Shown one piece after another: positions 19,148-28,148 of a stretch of 64,000 nt of DNA (the stretch's first letter is position 1; every line of letters begins with the position of its first letter). The position numbers and the translations under genes are program-made. The notes under the pieces were generated by a model. It was not told the origin of the DNA and did no database searches. It was given only the letters and a program-made list of their open reading frames with translations. Location of the stretch: the NCBI RefSeq assembly GCF_000384395.1, contig NZ_ARWE01000001.1, positions 1,240,001 through 1,304,000 of the forward strand, read 5' to 3'. The DNA is from Geopsychrobacter electrodiphilus DSM 16401 (GTDB lineage Bacteria; Desulfobacterota; Desulfuromonadia; Desulfuromonadales; Geopsychrobacteraceae).

Positions 19148-19169
19148 TTAGTGGATTCGGTTGAACACG

Positions 19170-19204
19170 ACAAAAGCCCCGACCGAGATGGCCGGGGCTT
19201 TTGT
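19170..19204 (+). terminator. Rho-independent terminator after ihfB
   Basis: A 12-bp perfect stem ACAAAAGCCCCG (19170-19181) with CGGGGCTTTTGT (19193-19204) closes an 11-base loop; the T run forms the descending end of the stem, as in terminators with A-rich upstream arms. Confidence 0.85.
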
Positions 19205-19652
19205 TATTGGAGATAATTGGCGAGAACACCGGCACCGAACTTAAAGCGGCAACCCGCTGACCACCCGTAACGGAAGCAACCAGAACCCACAATGTAGTTG
19301 GTTTTCAGTTAAACTAAGCACCAATGTAGCGAGGCATTGCTTTGTACGGGTCTGCACCAATTGTCAACTCATCTCCGGGATGCCGCTGGACTGCGCCTAG
19401 TCAACCGAGCGCCTAGGTTTGCCTGCGGGAACTCCTTTAGGCTTCCTGCGTTGACGCAGGCTTGCTCACCAGAATTCCACGCTATGACTTGTTCTTTGAA
19501 CGTTGGTCAAAAACCGCCGTCGCACACGAACATCCCAGAGTTATCAAAGAGCTGTTTTGACCTTGCTTCGATGCTATCATTGGCTAAGTAAAAGTCAAGT
19601 AGCTATATCTGTCATTTCTAAACTCAGTTAGTATTCAGACTATGGGGCAAAA
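19205..19652. other. Unassigned stretch with short repeats, possible element remnant
   Basis: These 448 bases have no convincing gene on either strand; the only sizeable frame (19337-19591 plus) lacks a ribosome binding site and has no domain. Visible structure: AGCGG/CCGCT hairpin near 19249, the direct repeat GCGCCTAG at about 19395 and 19411, and CCTGCG-TTGA-CGCAGG at about 19447-19462. The dense small repeats and different feel from neighbouring coding DNA suggest a decayed mobile element or structured RNA; no family is recognised. Confidence 0.4.
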
Positions 19653-20597
19653 ATGGAACAGGTAGCCTATCAGCGTGGTATCAGACAGTTATTCCGGATA
19701 ACCGCCGGAAATCGTCCGGGCACACGTCTCGATCAATTTTTAAGTGATGAAATTAATGCGCTTTCCCGGACTGAAGCGCGTAAAATTATTGATCTTGGTG
19801 GTGTGCATATTAATGGTCGCAGGGTGCGCACTTGCTCGACCAATATTTCTGCCGGAGGTTTGGTCGAAATTTACACAGATGGGTTACCACTTGAAATTTT
19901 TCGCCTGGGGGAAGAACATATCCTCTATCGTGATAAATTCTTGATTGTTATAAATAAACCTGCCGGCATAGAGACGCAACCGACTCATTCACGCTATAAG
20001 GGGACCCTTTATGATGCCTTGCTTGTGATGTTGGGGGCCGCCTCTGGACAAAAAAAAGTCGAACTCGGCATGGTTCAACGTTTAGACCGTGGGACCTCAG
20101 GGGCGATGGTTTTTTCAATCCATCAGCATTCACATAAAGGCTTAAGTCAGATTTTTCTGGAGCATAAGGTCGATAAACAGTACCTTGCGCTGGTAGAAAA
20201 AGCGCCTGAGCCATCATTCGGGGAAATTCGTTCGATGTTGGCCCGTTCCCACAAATATAACCGGACGGTGTCCGTTGAGCATGGGGGAAAAGACGCAGTT
20301 ACTCGCTATCAGACCCGACAGGCGGCGGAAAAAGGAGCTCTTCTCGAAGTAGAGCTTTTGACTGGGCGTTCTCATCAAATTCGCGCCCATATGTCCGAAG
20401 CTGGTTCCGCGCTTTTAGGTGACAGCTTATATGGCGGGGCGATGTCCTGCGCTGGAATTCCGTTGAGCCGACCACTTCTGCATTCTTGTCGACTGGCTTT
20501 TACTCACCCGATCAGCGGTGAAAAACTGGTTTTTGAACCTCCCGTTCCTGCCGATATGCAACGTATCTGTTCCGAATTGTTCGAAGGTATTTCTTAA
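19653..20597 (+). CDS. RluA-family 23S rRNA/tRNA pseudouridine synthase
   Basis: The enzyme isomerises uridine to pseudouridine in structured RNA. The 314-residue protein has an S4 RNA-binding domain (about 20-80: GTRLDQFLSDEINALSRTEA) and a RluA catalytic domain with the motif VQRLDRGTSGAMVFS, whose aspartate is the nucleophile. The usual HRLD is QRLD here. LLTGRSHQIRAHM and the LLGDSLYGG region complete the family motifs. Which of RluC/RluD or other sites is modified cannot be read. No good Shine-Dalgarno precedes ATG 19653; a weak promoter-like TATATC lies near 19600. lgt follows 29 bases later. Confidence 0.9.
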   Translation: MEQVAYQRGIRQLFRITAGNRPGTRLDQFLSDEINALSRTEARKIIDLGGVHINGRRVRTCSTNISAGGLVEIYTDGLPLEIFRLGEEHILYRDKFLIVINKPAGIETQPTHSRYKGTLYDALLVMLGAASGQKKVELGMVQRLDRGTSGAMVFSIHQHSHKGLSQIFLEHKVDKQYLALVEKAPEPSFGEIRSMLARSHKYNRTVSVEHGGKDAVTRYQTRQAAEKGALLEVELLTGRSHQIRAHMSEAGSALLGDSLYGGAMSCAGIPLSRPLLHSCRLAFTHPISGEKLVFEPPVPADMQRICSELFEGIS

Positions 20598-20626
20598 AAC
20601 ATTTTTCTGTTATTGGATGTTTCTGC

Positions 20627-21409
20627 ATGCTGACTTATCCTCATTTTGATCCGGTTATTTTCAAGATTGGTCCCCTCGCAATTCGGTGGTACGGCTTGAT
20701 GTATTTGGCTGGATTTCTTTTCGCTTCCTTCTGGATATCACGTCTGGCCAAGGGACGTGGCTTAAATCTGAGCAAAGAGAACCTGTCTGATCTCGTATTT
20801 TACGCGGTTCTTGGGGTGATCCTGGGGGGCAGGTTGGGATATGTCATTTTTTACAATGGTGCTTATTTTCTTGAACATCCGTTAAAAATATTCGCGGTTT
20901 GGGAAGGTGGCATGAGTTTTCATGGCGGTCTCCTGGGGGTTGTCACTGCCATGTTGATCTTCTGCCGTAAACAGAAACTGCCGGTGCTGAATCTTGGAGA
21001 CGTCGTGGTTGCGGCCGCGCCAATTGGTCTTGGCTTGGGCCGAATCGGTAACTTTATTAATGGAGAACTCTGGGGTCGCACAACAGATGTGCCCTGGGGG
21101 ATGGTCTTTCCCTATGCTGGAGATCTGCCACGTCACCCCAGTCAGTTATATGAAATGTTGCTCGAAGGGGTTCTGTTGTTTTTCATCCTCTGGCTGCTAC
21201 ATCGCCTGAAAACACCAATAGGTGTTCCTTTCTTCAGTTTTTTTCTTCTGTATGGGGTTTTTCGCTTTGGCGTTGAATTTGTCCGCGAACCTGATGTGCA
21301 ACTTGGGTACCTTTGGGGAGGCGCTACGATGGGGCAAATCCTGTCGTTGCCTATGATCCTCTTTGGACTGGTCGGATTGCTCTGGGTCCATCGTCGAGAG
21401 CATCGATGA
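20627..21409 (+). CDS. lgt: Prolipoprotein diacylglyceryl transferase Lgt
   Basis: Lgt transfers diacylglycerol from phosphatidylglycerol to the lipobox cysteine, the first step of lipoprotein maturation; many lipoproteins in this window depend on it. The 260-residue protein has about seven membrane helices, the N-terminal AIRWYGLMYLAGF, GGRLGYVIFYN, WEGGMSFHGG and the signature GLGRIGNFINGELWGR with the essential arginine and asparagines. The C-terminal EFVREPD is also conserved. Its stop overlaps the next start (ATGA). Confidence 0.97.
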   Translation: MLTYPHFDPVIFKIGPLAIRWYGLMYLAGFLFASFWISRLAKGRGLNLSKENLSDLVFYAVLGVILGGRLGYVIFYNGAYFLEHPLKIFAVWEGGMSFHGGLLGVVTAMLIFCRKQKLPVLNLGDVVVAAAPIGLGLGRIGNFINGELWGRTTDVPWGMVFPYAGDLPRHPSQLYEMLLEGVLLFFILWLLHRLKTPIGVPFFSFFLLYGVFRFGVEFVREPDVQLGYLWGGATMGQILSLPMILFGLVGLLWVHRREHR

Positions 21410-22047
21410 ACCCGTTAAAAGTGATTATTTATGATTGTGATGGTGTCCTCTTCGAGAGTCATCAGGCGAATCTGGCCTATTATAACCGGATTTTTTCAGC
21501 GTTTGGCTATCCTCAGATCAGTGACCCATTGTCCGCTGAAGCACATATCTGCCATACCGCCAGTAGCCCCGTGGTGCTGGCAAAATTAATGGCGGTTCCG
21601 GACGTTGCCCCCGCTCTTCAGTTCGCTCAAGGGATAGATTACCGTGATTTTATTCACCTGATGAGTGAATCTGCCGGACTCAAGGCTAGCCTGACCAGAC
21701 TTGCTGATAACTTTACTCTGGCTGTTGCGACCAATCGTGGGAACAGCATGCATGAGATTCTTGAGTATTTTGCTCTAGGGCATTTTTTCAAGCGGGTTGT
21801 GACCAGTCGTGACGTTAAAAGCCCGAAACCAGCGCCTGACATGCTTTTGCTTGCTGCACGAAACTTAGGGGTGTTGCCACACAGCTGTCTTTTTGTCGGG
21901 GATTCTGAACTGGATCAGCAGGCAGCAGCAGCAGGGGATATACCCTTTATCGCTTATGGAGATCGTCTCGTGACCGGAACCAGAGTCGGGACTCACACCG
22001 AACTGGCCGACATTCTTTTGAATTCAACTGGGGTGTTAAGTTATTAG
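21406..22047 (+). CDS. HAD-family phosphatase (Gph-like)
   Basis: The 213-residue protein is a haloacid-dehalogenase-type phosphatase. It has the nucleophile motif IIYDCDGVLFES (DxDG; the first Asp is the nucleophile), a helical cap, VATNRG as motif II, KPAPDMLLLA with the motif III lysine and LFVGDSELDQQAAAAG as motif IV. Its closest functional class is phosphoglycolate phosphatase, but substrate cannot be fixed from sequence. The start overlaps the lgt stop. It converges on the RsbW-like gene and their ends overlap by four bases. Confidence 0.85.
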   Translation: MNPLKVIIYDCDGVLFESHQANLAYYNRIFSAFGYPQISDPLSAEAHICHTASSPVVLAKLMAVPDVAPALQFAQGIDYRDFIHLMSESAGLKASLTRLADNFTLAVATNRGNSMHEILEYFALGHFFKRVVTSRDVKSPKPAPDMLLLAARNLGVLPHSCLFVGDSELDQQAAAAGDIPFIAYGDRLVTGTRVGTHTELADILLNSTGVLSY

Positions 22048-22466
22048 TGCAGATTTTTGATCATTTCCAGCACGTTGCGTTTTTTTGTTCTGCGATAGCT
22101 GACCTGATCCATCAAGCACCGCATAATGTGGATGCCGCGTCCGCATTCATCTGTTTCCCGCATATCATCGGTCACCATCCCGGCAAAATCAAAGCCGTCC
22201 CCCTCATCAAATACCTTAATGGTCAGCGCATCATTTGTTGCAGAAATCTGGATTTGGATTTGTTTGTTCGGGTCATTCTCGTTGGCGTGGCTGATGACGT
22301 TGCTGATCGCTTCGGTCAGGACAAGGTTGAGCTCATAAGCCAGCACCTCCCGGTCGCCGGGATAGCGACCGAGAGAGTGAACCAGATCTTCGCCGATGCG
22401 GCCAATTAAACCCAGATATCGAGTCTGATTGGGGAATATGATGTCGACCTCGACTTTGTCTTCCAT
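22044..22466 (-). CDS. Anti-sigma/anti-anti-sigma switch kinase, RsbW/HATPase_c_2 type
   Basis: The 140-residue protein is a GHKL ATPase of the RsbW/SpoIIAB type. It shows ELNLVLTEAISNVISHA (N box, Mg-ATP binding), VFDEGDGFDF (G1 box) and GRGIHIMRCLMDQVSY (G2 box). Proteins of this kind bind either a sigma factor or a downstream target and phosphorylate a STAS antagonist; the STAS gene lies 17 bases upstream in the same operon. No sigma factor gene is adjacent, so the target is unknown. It is the last gene of the operon. Confidence 0.88.
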   Translation of the reverse strand: MEDKVEVDIIFPNQTRYLGLIGRIGEDLVHSLGRYPGDREVLAYELNLVLTEAISNVISHANENDPNKQIQIQISATNDALTIKVFDEGDGFDFAGMVTDDMRETDECGRGIHIMRCLMDQVSYRRTKKRNVLEMIKNLH

Positions 22467-22483
22467 CGTTAACCCTGCCAGGA

Positions 22484-22819
22484 TTAGAAACTTTCTTGCG
22501 CTTCTTCAACAGAGGAAAAAATTTCAAACACACGGTGCAGACGTGTCAGTTCAAACATCGAGCGGACCTGAGGTTGCAAGCCACAAAGCTTGAGGTTCCC
22601 CTCACGAGTACTGGCATTTTTGAATCCTGAAACCAGAGCGCCCAGACCGGAAGAATCGACAAATCGCACGGCCGAAAGGTCGATGATGAGTTTGTTTTTT
22701 CCTTGAGCGAACAAAGCCAGCATCTGTTCCTTGAAGGTCCCGCTGTTGTGGGCGTCCATACGCTCTTCTTCGATTTCAATTAAAACGATGTCGCCTATTT
22801 CTACAGTCTTTAGTTGCAT
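22484..22819 (-). CDS. STAS-domain anti-sigma factor antagonist
   Basis: The 111-residue protein is a single STAS domain of the SpoIIAA/RsbV class. DLSAVRFVDSSGLGALVS contains the serine that the partner kinase phosphorylates and a PP2C phosphatase dephosphorylates. Both are encoded in the same operon: the RsbW-like kinase directly downstream and the SpoIIE-type phosphatase at 22896-26126 upstream. AGGAG precedes the start. This completes a kinase/antagonist/phosphatase partner-switching module. Confidence 0.9.
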   Translation of the reverse strand: MQLKTVEIGDIVLIEIEEERMDAHNSGTFKEQMLALFAQGKNKLIIDLSAVRFVDSSGLGALVSGFKNASTREGNLKLCGLQPQVRSMFELTRLHRVFEIFSSVEEAQESF

Positions 22820-22895
22820 GCTTTATCTCCTGGTAGCCGTCATGAAGAATACGTATCCAAGTATACCGTATCCACTAGTCAGAATGTGTTTTGAT

Positions 22896-25800
22896 TTACT
22901 CGTTAATTTGATCTTGCTGGATGATTTTCATTACGACCAGAGACACATCGTCGTTAAAGTGTCTGTTGCCCGTAAATAAACGAATTTGTTCAAGGATCTG
23001 GTCGATAAGCTCAGCGGCCGGAAGGTGCTGATATTCATTAATCAGTGCGTATAGACGCATATCGCCGAAGAACTGACCACTGCTGTCTTCCGCTTCGGTG
23101 ATTCCATCGGTATAAAGAACCAAAATATCACCTGTTGTCAGATGTGTTTTTCGTTGTTCAAAGTCTATATCTGGCTTAATGCCGAGGATCATACCATCGC
23201 CATCAAGGGTCTCGCAGGTGTGGGTATTACTGCGCCAGAGTATCGGGTTGTTATGTCCTGCATTTGCATAGAGCAATTCACCCGTGGTTGGGTGATATTG
23301 CGTGTAAAACATGGTGACGAAGAGTTCAGCACGCGATAGATCTTCACAAAAGAATCGATTTAATTCATCGAGCATTGCGTAGGGTTCTTCAATCTGCCGC
23401 ATCGCCTGAATGAATGTGCGAGTTTCGGCCATAATAAGGGCCGAACCGATGCTGTGTCCAGAAACATCGGCGATAACGAGATCGAGAGTGCCATTGGGCC
23501 GACGAATGAAGTCATAATAGTCACCACCAACCTCATGTGCCGGGACACAGAGTCCGGCAAGGTCGATATTCTTGAGATCAGGCATCCCCAAAGGAAGCAG
23601 GCTCATCTGGATGGTTTTGGCAATTTGCAGATCACGTTCCTGCTCTCGGGCACTTAATAATTCAACCAGTTGCTGATGGTTGCGCCAGGCGATGCCAACC
23701 TGACGGGCCAGATTGTTGAAAAGGGCAACGAATTCGTCAGTAAAGATACCCTTTGAGGTGCGTGAAAAGGCAGAAAGAACGCCGGCCGGTTCACCTTCGA
23801 CCACAATTGGGGCATGTGCGAAGGACTTTATCTTTTCACGATGAATAATAACGGCTGAATCATGTTTATCGAGAAATTCCGTGTCATTAACAACTGAGGC
23901 TGTATTCGACAAGAAGGTTGCGCCGATATAGGTCTTCATGTCGAGATTCCGCTCAGATTGACCGAAGTGCTCACTGGTCATACCCATTTGTGCCTTGACA
24001 GACAGGGTCATGCTTTGTTTGTCAAGAAAACGAATCACGCAGAGGTCAAAGCGAAATTGTTGCATTAATAATTTCAGCAGACCATCCAGGGTTTTGGCAA
24101 GGTCACTGCTGCGCGATACGATTTTTGCGGCTTCGTACAAAACACTTAATTGATCGCGACTGGCCGTACGGCTGAGGGTAACAGAGCCGAAGATGTCAAA
24201 CACATCTTCCATCTCGCTGCCTCGGGTCGAGAGGTAATTTGCAAGAATTATTTTTGCAGGGGCTGACCCAACGTAGCCGGCCAGGGTCCTTTCTGTGAAG
24301 GCCTTGAGTGCCGGGATCTCATGATCGGACAAACTGCCTCGACTGTTGACTTCATGATCGCTCAAAAAGGATGAAATTGCCGCATTGGCCGGCTTTTCGC
24401 CAATAAACTTGGACATTAACTCAACAAATTCCATGATAGTCGGCGCCTTGCTGATGCGACGTCTCTGTTCCGGGACCAGTTTCTCTCCATAGAAATCGAT
24501 GAAGTTTTGGGCCTGTTCGACTTCGGTCTGCTTCTGTTTGCAGAAGAAACTTAAGCAGAGGTACGCACCCAGATTGAAAAACATTGTCCAGAAGAGCGCA
24601 TTGGTCCAGAGATCAAAGCCGGTCAAGCCGAAGAGATGAAGGGGCCGCAGCAGACTGATACCGAATGGCCCCTGGTCGAGAATGCTGCTCTTCATCCACC
24701 CGGACAGGACAAACGAGGGGATCAGCAGGGTGTAAAACCAGACGAGAAACCCGAGACTTAATCCCGTCAGTGCGGCTTTCTGGTTGGCCCGCCTCCAATA
24801 CAAACCGCCGATAACCGCCGGTGCAAACTGGGCTGCCGCGATAAAGGAGATGAGCCCCATATTGGTCAGGGCGTAAGAGTCGCCGATGACCCGGTAGTAA
24901 AGGTAGCCGAGAAAAACGACGGCGAAAATACCGATTCGTTTGAGGTTGATCAGGATCACGGAATAATCAGTAATATTAGCCTTGAGGCGTAAAATGATCG
25001 GCATGATCAGGTGGTTGAGAATCATCGTCGAGAGGGTTACTGAGGAGACCATCACCATCCCGGCAGAGGCTGAAAACCCGCCGATAAACACCAGCAGTGC
25101 CAACCAGGGTTGTCCTGCGGCCAGTGGCAGGTTGATCACAAAATAATCGGCCTGCGAAGTATCACCACCGTTGAGCAGCAGCCCGCCCAGAGCGATGGGG
25201 ATGACAAACAGGTTGAGAAGAAAGATATAGGCTGGGAACCGCCACATCGCGCCCTTGATGTGATTCTCATCGGCATTTTCGGTGACCATGATGTGAAATT
25301 GGCGCGGTAGAAACATGATCGCCATCATCGAAGCGAAGAGGAGGGTAAACCATTTGGTATAGGGAATTGCTGCGGTGTCGAGGCGAAACAGGCTGAGTCT
25401 TTCCGGAAATTGCTGGGCAAAACGGGTAAAAATATCACCAAAACCATCAAACATACCGAAGGTCACAAAGATGCCCACCGCGCAAAACGCAAATAACTTG
25501 ACGATTGACTCAAAAGCGACCGCAGCAACCAACCCTTCGTGCCTCTCCGAGGCATCAAGATGACGTGCCCCGAACAGAACCCCGAACAGGCCGAGGATAA
25601 ACGCCATGACAAACCCGGTATCAATATAGTTTGGCAGTGCCGGGAAGAGCTCGTGCAGACCACCCTCAGTTATTGTTGTCGGGCTGACCAGAAGGTCAAA
25701 GGTTCGTGCCACCGCCTTAAGCTGCAGAGCGATATAAGGCATGATTCCCAGTACCGCGATCAAGGTCACGACCGCCCCCAGCAATGGAGATCTGTCGTAG

Positions 25801-26126
25801 CGACTGGAGATAAAGTCGGCGATGCTGACAATGTTCTGCTCTTTACTGATCCGGACCATCTTGCGCAGCAGGAACCACCAGGTGAAGGCGATCAGGGTCG
25901 GTCCGAGGTAGATCGGCAGGAAATCCAGACCACTGGTTGCGGCTCGGCCAACGCTGCCATAGTAGGTCCAGGAGGTGCAATAAACTCCCAAGCTCAAGGA
26001 GTAAATATAGGGATTGTTGATGATGCTGCGGCCTGCTTCCCGTCTCGCATCGGCATAATAAGCCACGGCAAAGAGGAGTGCGAAGTAACCGACTGAAATC
26101 AGCGTCACGATAAGGGGGGAGATCAT
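22896..26126 (-). CDS. SLC5 (sodium:solute symporter)-STAC-GAF-PP2C (SpoIIE) fusion protein
   Basis: A 1076-residue multi-domain protein. Residues about 5-530 form a sodium:solute-symporter-like membrane domain of about 13 helices (for example YCTSWTYYGSVGRAATSG). Residues about 560-660 fit the STAC domain that links SLC5 transporters to signalling modules, as in CbrA (FTERTLAGYVGSAPAKIIL). A GAF-like domain spans about 675-815. The C-terminal SpoIIE/PP2C phosphatase (about 860-1070) keeps its metal aspartates in VGGDYYDF (Asp869), IADVSGHSIGSA (Asp887), LYTDGITEA and FNDDVSLVV. The likely substrate is the phosphorylated STAS protein encoded next. The transported or sensed solute is unknown. 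Its start overlaps the stop of the 82-residue gene upstream (ATGA). Confidence 0.88.
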   Translation of the reverse strand: MISPLIVTLISVGYFALLFAVAYYADARREAGRSIINNPYIYSLSLGVYCTSWTYYGSVGRAATSGLDFLPIYLGPTLIAFTWWFLLRKMVRISKEQNIVSIADFISSRYDRSPLLGAVVTLIAVLGIMPYIALQLKAVARTFDLLVSPTTITEGGLHELFPALPNYIDTGFVMAFILGLFGVLFGARHLDASERHEGLVAAVAFESIVKLFAFCAVGIFVTFGMFDGFGDIFTRFAQQFPERLSLFRLDTAAIPYTKWFTLLFASMMAIMFLPRQFHIMVTENADENHIKGAMWRFPAYIFLLNLFVIPIALGGLLLNGGDTSQADYFVINLPLAAGQPWLALLVFIGGFSASAGMVMVSSVTLSTMILNHLIMPIILRLKANITDYSVILINLKRIGIFAVVFLGYLYYRVIGDSYALTNMGLISFIAAAQFAPAVIGGLYWRRANQKAALTGLSLGFLVWFYTLLIPSFVLSGWMKSSILDQGPFGISLLRPLHLFGLTGFDLWTNALFWTMFFNLGAYLCLSFFCKQKQTEVEQAQNFIDFYGEKLVPEQRRRISKAPTIMEFVELMSKFIGEKPANAAISSFLSDHEVNSRGSLSDHEIPALKAFTERTLAGYVGSAPAKIILANYLSTRGSEMEDVFDIFGSVTLSRTASRDQLSVLYEAAKIVSRSSDLAKTLDGLLKLLMQQFRFDLCVIRFLDKQSMTLSVKAQMGMTSEHFGQSERNLDMKTYIGATFLSNTASVVNDTEFLDKHDSAVIIHREKIKSFAHAPIVVEGEPAGVLSAFSRTSKGIFTDEFVALFNNLARQVGIAWRNHQQLVELLSAREQERDLQIAKTIQMSLLPLGMPDLKNIDLAGLCVPAHEVGGDYYDFIRRPNGTLDLVIADVSGHSIGSALIMAETRTFIQAMRQIEEPYAMLDELNRFFCEDLSRAELFVTMFYTQYHPTTGELLYANAGHNNPILWRSNTHTCETLDGDGMILGIKPDIDFEQRKTHLTTGDILVLYTDGITEAEDSSGQFFGDMRLYALINEYQHLPAAELIDQILEQIRLFTGNRHFNDDVSLVVMKIIQQDQINE

Positions 26127-26371
26127 TGATCCTCATCATTATCAGGAATATGGTCGACCTCTTCTTCATGCTGCAGGCGATTTACAAACAGAAAGATAAC
26201 AAAAATGGAGATCGGCCAACCAATGAAGAAGTAAAATATCAGAATGGGGATGCCAAATATGGAACTGCCGGTATTGAATATCTGCAGAAAGGGGAAGTTG
26301 AGCATAATCATCCCGAGAATCAGGCACAGGACCCAAGCCTCACGTGTTGATGTCGGATTTGGAGCTTTCAT
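26123..26371 (-). CDS. Small two-helix membrane protein, probable partner of the symporter fusion
   Basis: The 82-residue product has two membrane helices (about 12-32 and 38-60: WVLCLILGMIMLNFPFLQIF, then FGIPILIFYFFIGWPISIF) and an acidic C-terminal tail (HEEEVDHIPDNDEDQ). It overlaps both neighbours by four bases, so it is translated with them. Small two-helix proteins often accompany SLC5-type transporters, and I infer that role here; there is no recognised functional motif. Confidence 0.7.
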   Translation of the reverse strand: MKAPNPTSTREAWVLCLILGMIMLNFPFLQIFNTGSSIFGIPILIFYFFIGWPISIFVIFLFVNRLQHEEEVDHIPDNDEDQ

Positions 26372-27921
26372 GACAATGTCCCGCTAACCTGTAAAAGATT
26401 CTCGATGACGAAGTCTACATTATATTCACGAGGTTGACCAGTATCGACCCGGACCGTTAAAAGTTTAGAGGATAAAGGTTCAAACCGTTGTCGCTGTTGC
26501 TCAAAATGCTGTAGCCCGGCTTCTGAACCGTAGCTTGAACCGGGGTCTTTTGAACGCTGCCGCAGTCGCATGCGGATTAAGTTTTCAGGGCAGGTCGTTT
26601 CAATGAAATAGCAGGGTATCTGTGCGTGAAGGGCCAGTTCCTGGAAGGGGAGGCGCATCTGCCGGTTTTCAAATGTCGCATCGATAACCAGGGTCTGTCC
26701 GGTCTGTGTTTCTTGTTCGACCTGTTCGGCAATTTTTTGATAGAGCGCGAGACGGTTCTCTGGACGGTAACGACCTTGATCATAGCCTTGGTTTTCCCTC
26801 CGGGGGGCATGCCCCATCCCTCTGACAAGGTCACTGCTGATCACCTTTGCCTGCAGCGCAGTGCCCAGATCTCGCGCCAGGGTCGACTTGCCACTCCCGA
26901 TCAGACCGCAACAGCAAAGGAGTAGCTGAGGCAGAGCGTAGCGGCTGGCAAGGTGGAAGTAATCTCTGGCCTGCCGCTGATGATCTATCTGGCCGCCAGA
27001 AAGTTTGGCTTGAAAATGGTGGACCTTCCCCCGCACCCAGGCGCGATAGAGAGAGTAGAAATTTAGCAGGCTCTCGGCATGGGGGCCGATTTTGATCCCG
27101 CTTTGATAACTGAGCCAGAGACGGTTTGCCAGGTCCGTTCGATGATGTAACTCAAGATCCATGTATAAAAAAGCCAGATCGTTCAAAATATCTGCCGTGC
27201 GCAGGCCCGGATTAAATTCGATGCAATCGAAGATCTGTATCGGTTCACTCATGCAGATGTGTTCACTGTGCAGGTCTCCGTGGCCGTCACGCACATAGCC
27301 AAGCTCTTGCCGACTGTCAAAGCGCTCGGCATTTTCCTGCAGATAGCGCTCGATCAACTGTTCGAGATTGTTGAGGATTGCGGGGCTGATCACTGCGGCG
27401 GGACAGTCACCTGTCTGCTCGAAGTTCTGTTGCCAGTTGGCTTGCATCACGCGAAGGTCATCGTGAGTCCCTTTATAGAGTCGCGGTGCCTGGCGATGAA
27501 AGCTGGCAAGCAAGTTGCCAACACGATTTATCAGGGCAGGCAGATTATTATTTTGTTCAGGATTGGTAATCAGGCGGTCTAACATGAGTTGGTCTGGCAG
27601 ACGTCGCATGCGTACGGCGTACTCCACGATTTCCCCGGGTTGGTCGATGGCAAACTTGTCTCCATGACGCACAATTTTACTTACACCCAAATATGAATCG
27701 GAAGTAAGCCGCCGGTTGAGTCTGACCTCCTCTTCACAATAGAAGCGCCGACGATCAAGTCTGGTAAAGTCACAGAACCCGAAATTGACCGGCTTTTTAA
27801 TTTTGTAGACCAGGCTATCGGTCAGATAAAGACATGAGATGTGGGTTTCGATAAAATCGACGCGCATCGGCGCATCAGGATAGGTGTCACAGCGGGTCAG
27901 TGCCTCATGGAGTTCGCACAT
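26368..27921 (-). CDS. Fused aminoglycoside-phosphotransferase-like kinase and P-loop ATPase
   Basis: The 517-residue protein has two kinase-type halves. Residues about 1-330 resemble the APH/choline-kinase fold, with VYKIKKPVNFGF (ATP-site lysine), GHGDLHSEHI (catalytic loop) and FDCIEFNPGLR (metal aspartate). Residues about 340-510 are a gluconate-kinase/zeta-toxin-like P-loop domain with CGLIGSGKSTLARDLG and VIDATFENRQMR. Two-domain proteins of this type occur widely with no fixed substrate. It is the first gene of the partner-switching operon; whether it serves that pathway is unknown. GGAG precedes the start by about eight bases. Confidence 0.8.
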   Translation of the reverse strand: MCELHEALTRCDTYPDAPMRVDFIETHISCLYLTDSLVYKIKKPVNFGFCDFTRLDRRRFYCEEEVRLNRRLTSDSYLGVSKIVRHGDKFAIDQPGEIVEYAVRMRRLPDQLMLDRLITNPEQNNNLPALINRVGNLLASFHRQAPRLYKGTHDDLRVMQANWQQNFEQTGDCPAAVISPAILNNLEQLIERYLQENAERFDSRQELGYVRDGHGDLHSEHICMSEPIQIFDCIEFNPGLRTADILNDLAFLYMDLELHHRTDLANRLWLSYQSGIKIGPHAESLLNFYSLYRAWVRGKVHHFQAKLSGGQIDHQRQARDYFHLASRYALPQLLLCCCGLIGSGKSTLARDLGTALQAKVISSDLVRGMGHAPRRENQGYDQGRYRPENRLALYQKIAEQVEQETQTGQTLVIDATFENRQMRLPFQELALHAQIPCYFIETTCPENLIRMRLRQRSKDPGSSYGSEAGLQHFEQQRQRFEPLSSKLLTVRVDTGQPREYNVDFVIENLLQVSGTLS

Positions 27922-28066
27922 CGGGCAAATCTCCTTTTTGTGATCTTTCCTCGACCACCTGCATTCAAATTTACCAGAAAAATCAAGCCTGTAAAGCTGG
28001 AGGGTTTGTCGTTATAATGGTTTGACGCTTTGGACCTGCTATGCTAACACAACCACCTGAAACACG

Positions 28067-28096
28067 GCATTGCGGGCATTAGCATTGCGGGCATTA
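28067..28096. repeat. Tandem pair of a 15-bp repeat
   Basis: GCATTGCGGGCATTA occurs twice head to tail (28067-28081, 28082-28096) in the 227-base gap between divergent genes, about 50 bases upstream of the TPR lipoprotein start. It could be paired binding sites or a simple duplication. Confidence 0.75.
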
Positions 28097-28148
28097 CAGT
28101 AAGCTCTGGTTCCAATCTCCGCCTAGGTTCATCTGATAGAGGAATGAC

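Noticed and set aside
19337-19591. 84-codon frame between ihfB and the pseudouridine synthase gene
   Set aside because: No ribosome binding site, no domain, and many cysteines and prolines without pattern; more likely part of a non-coding remnant.
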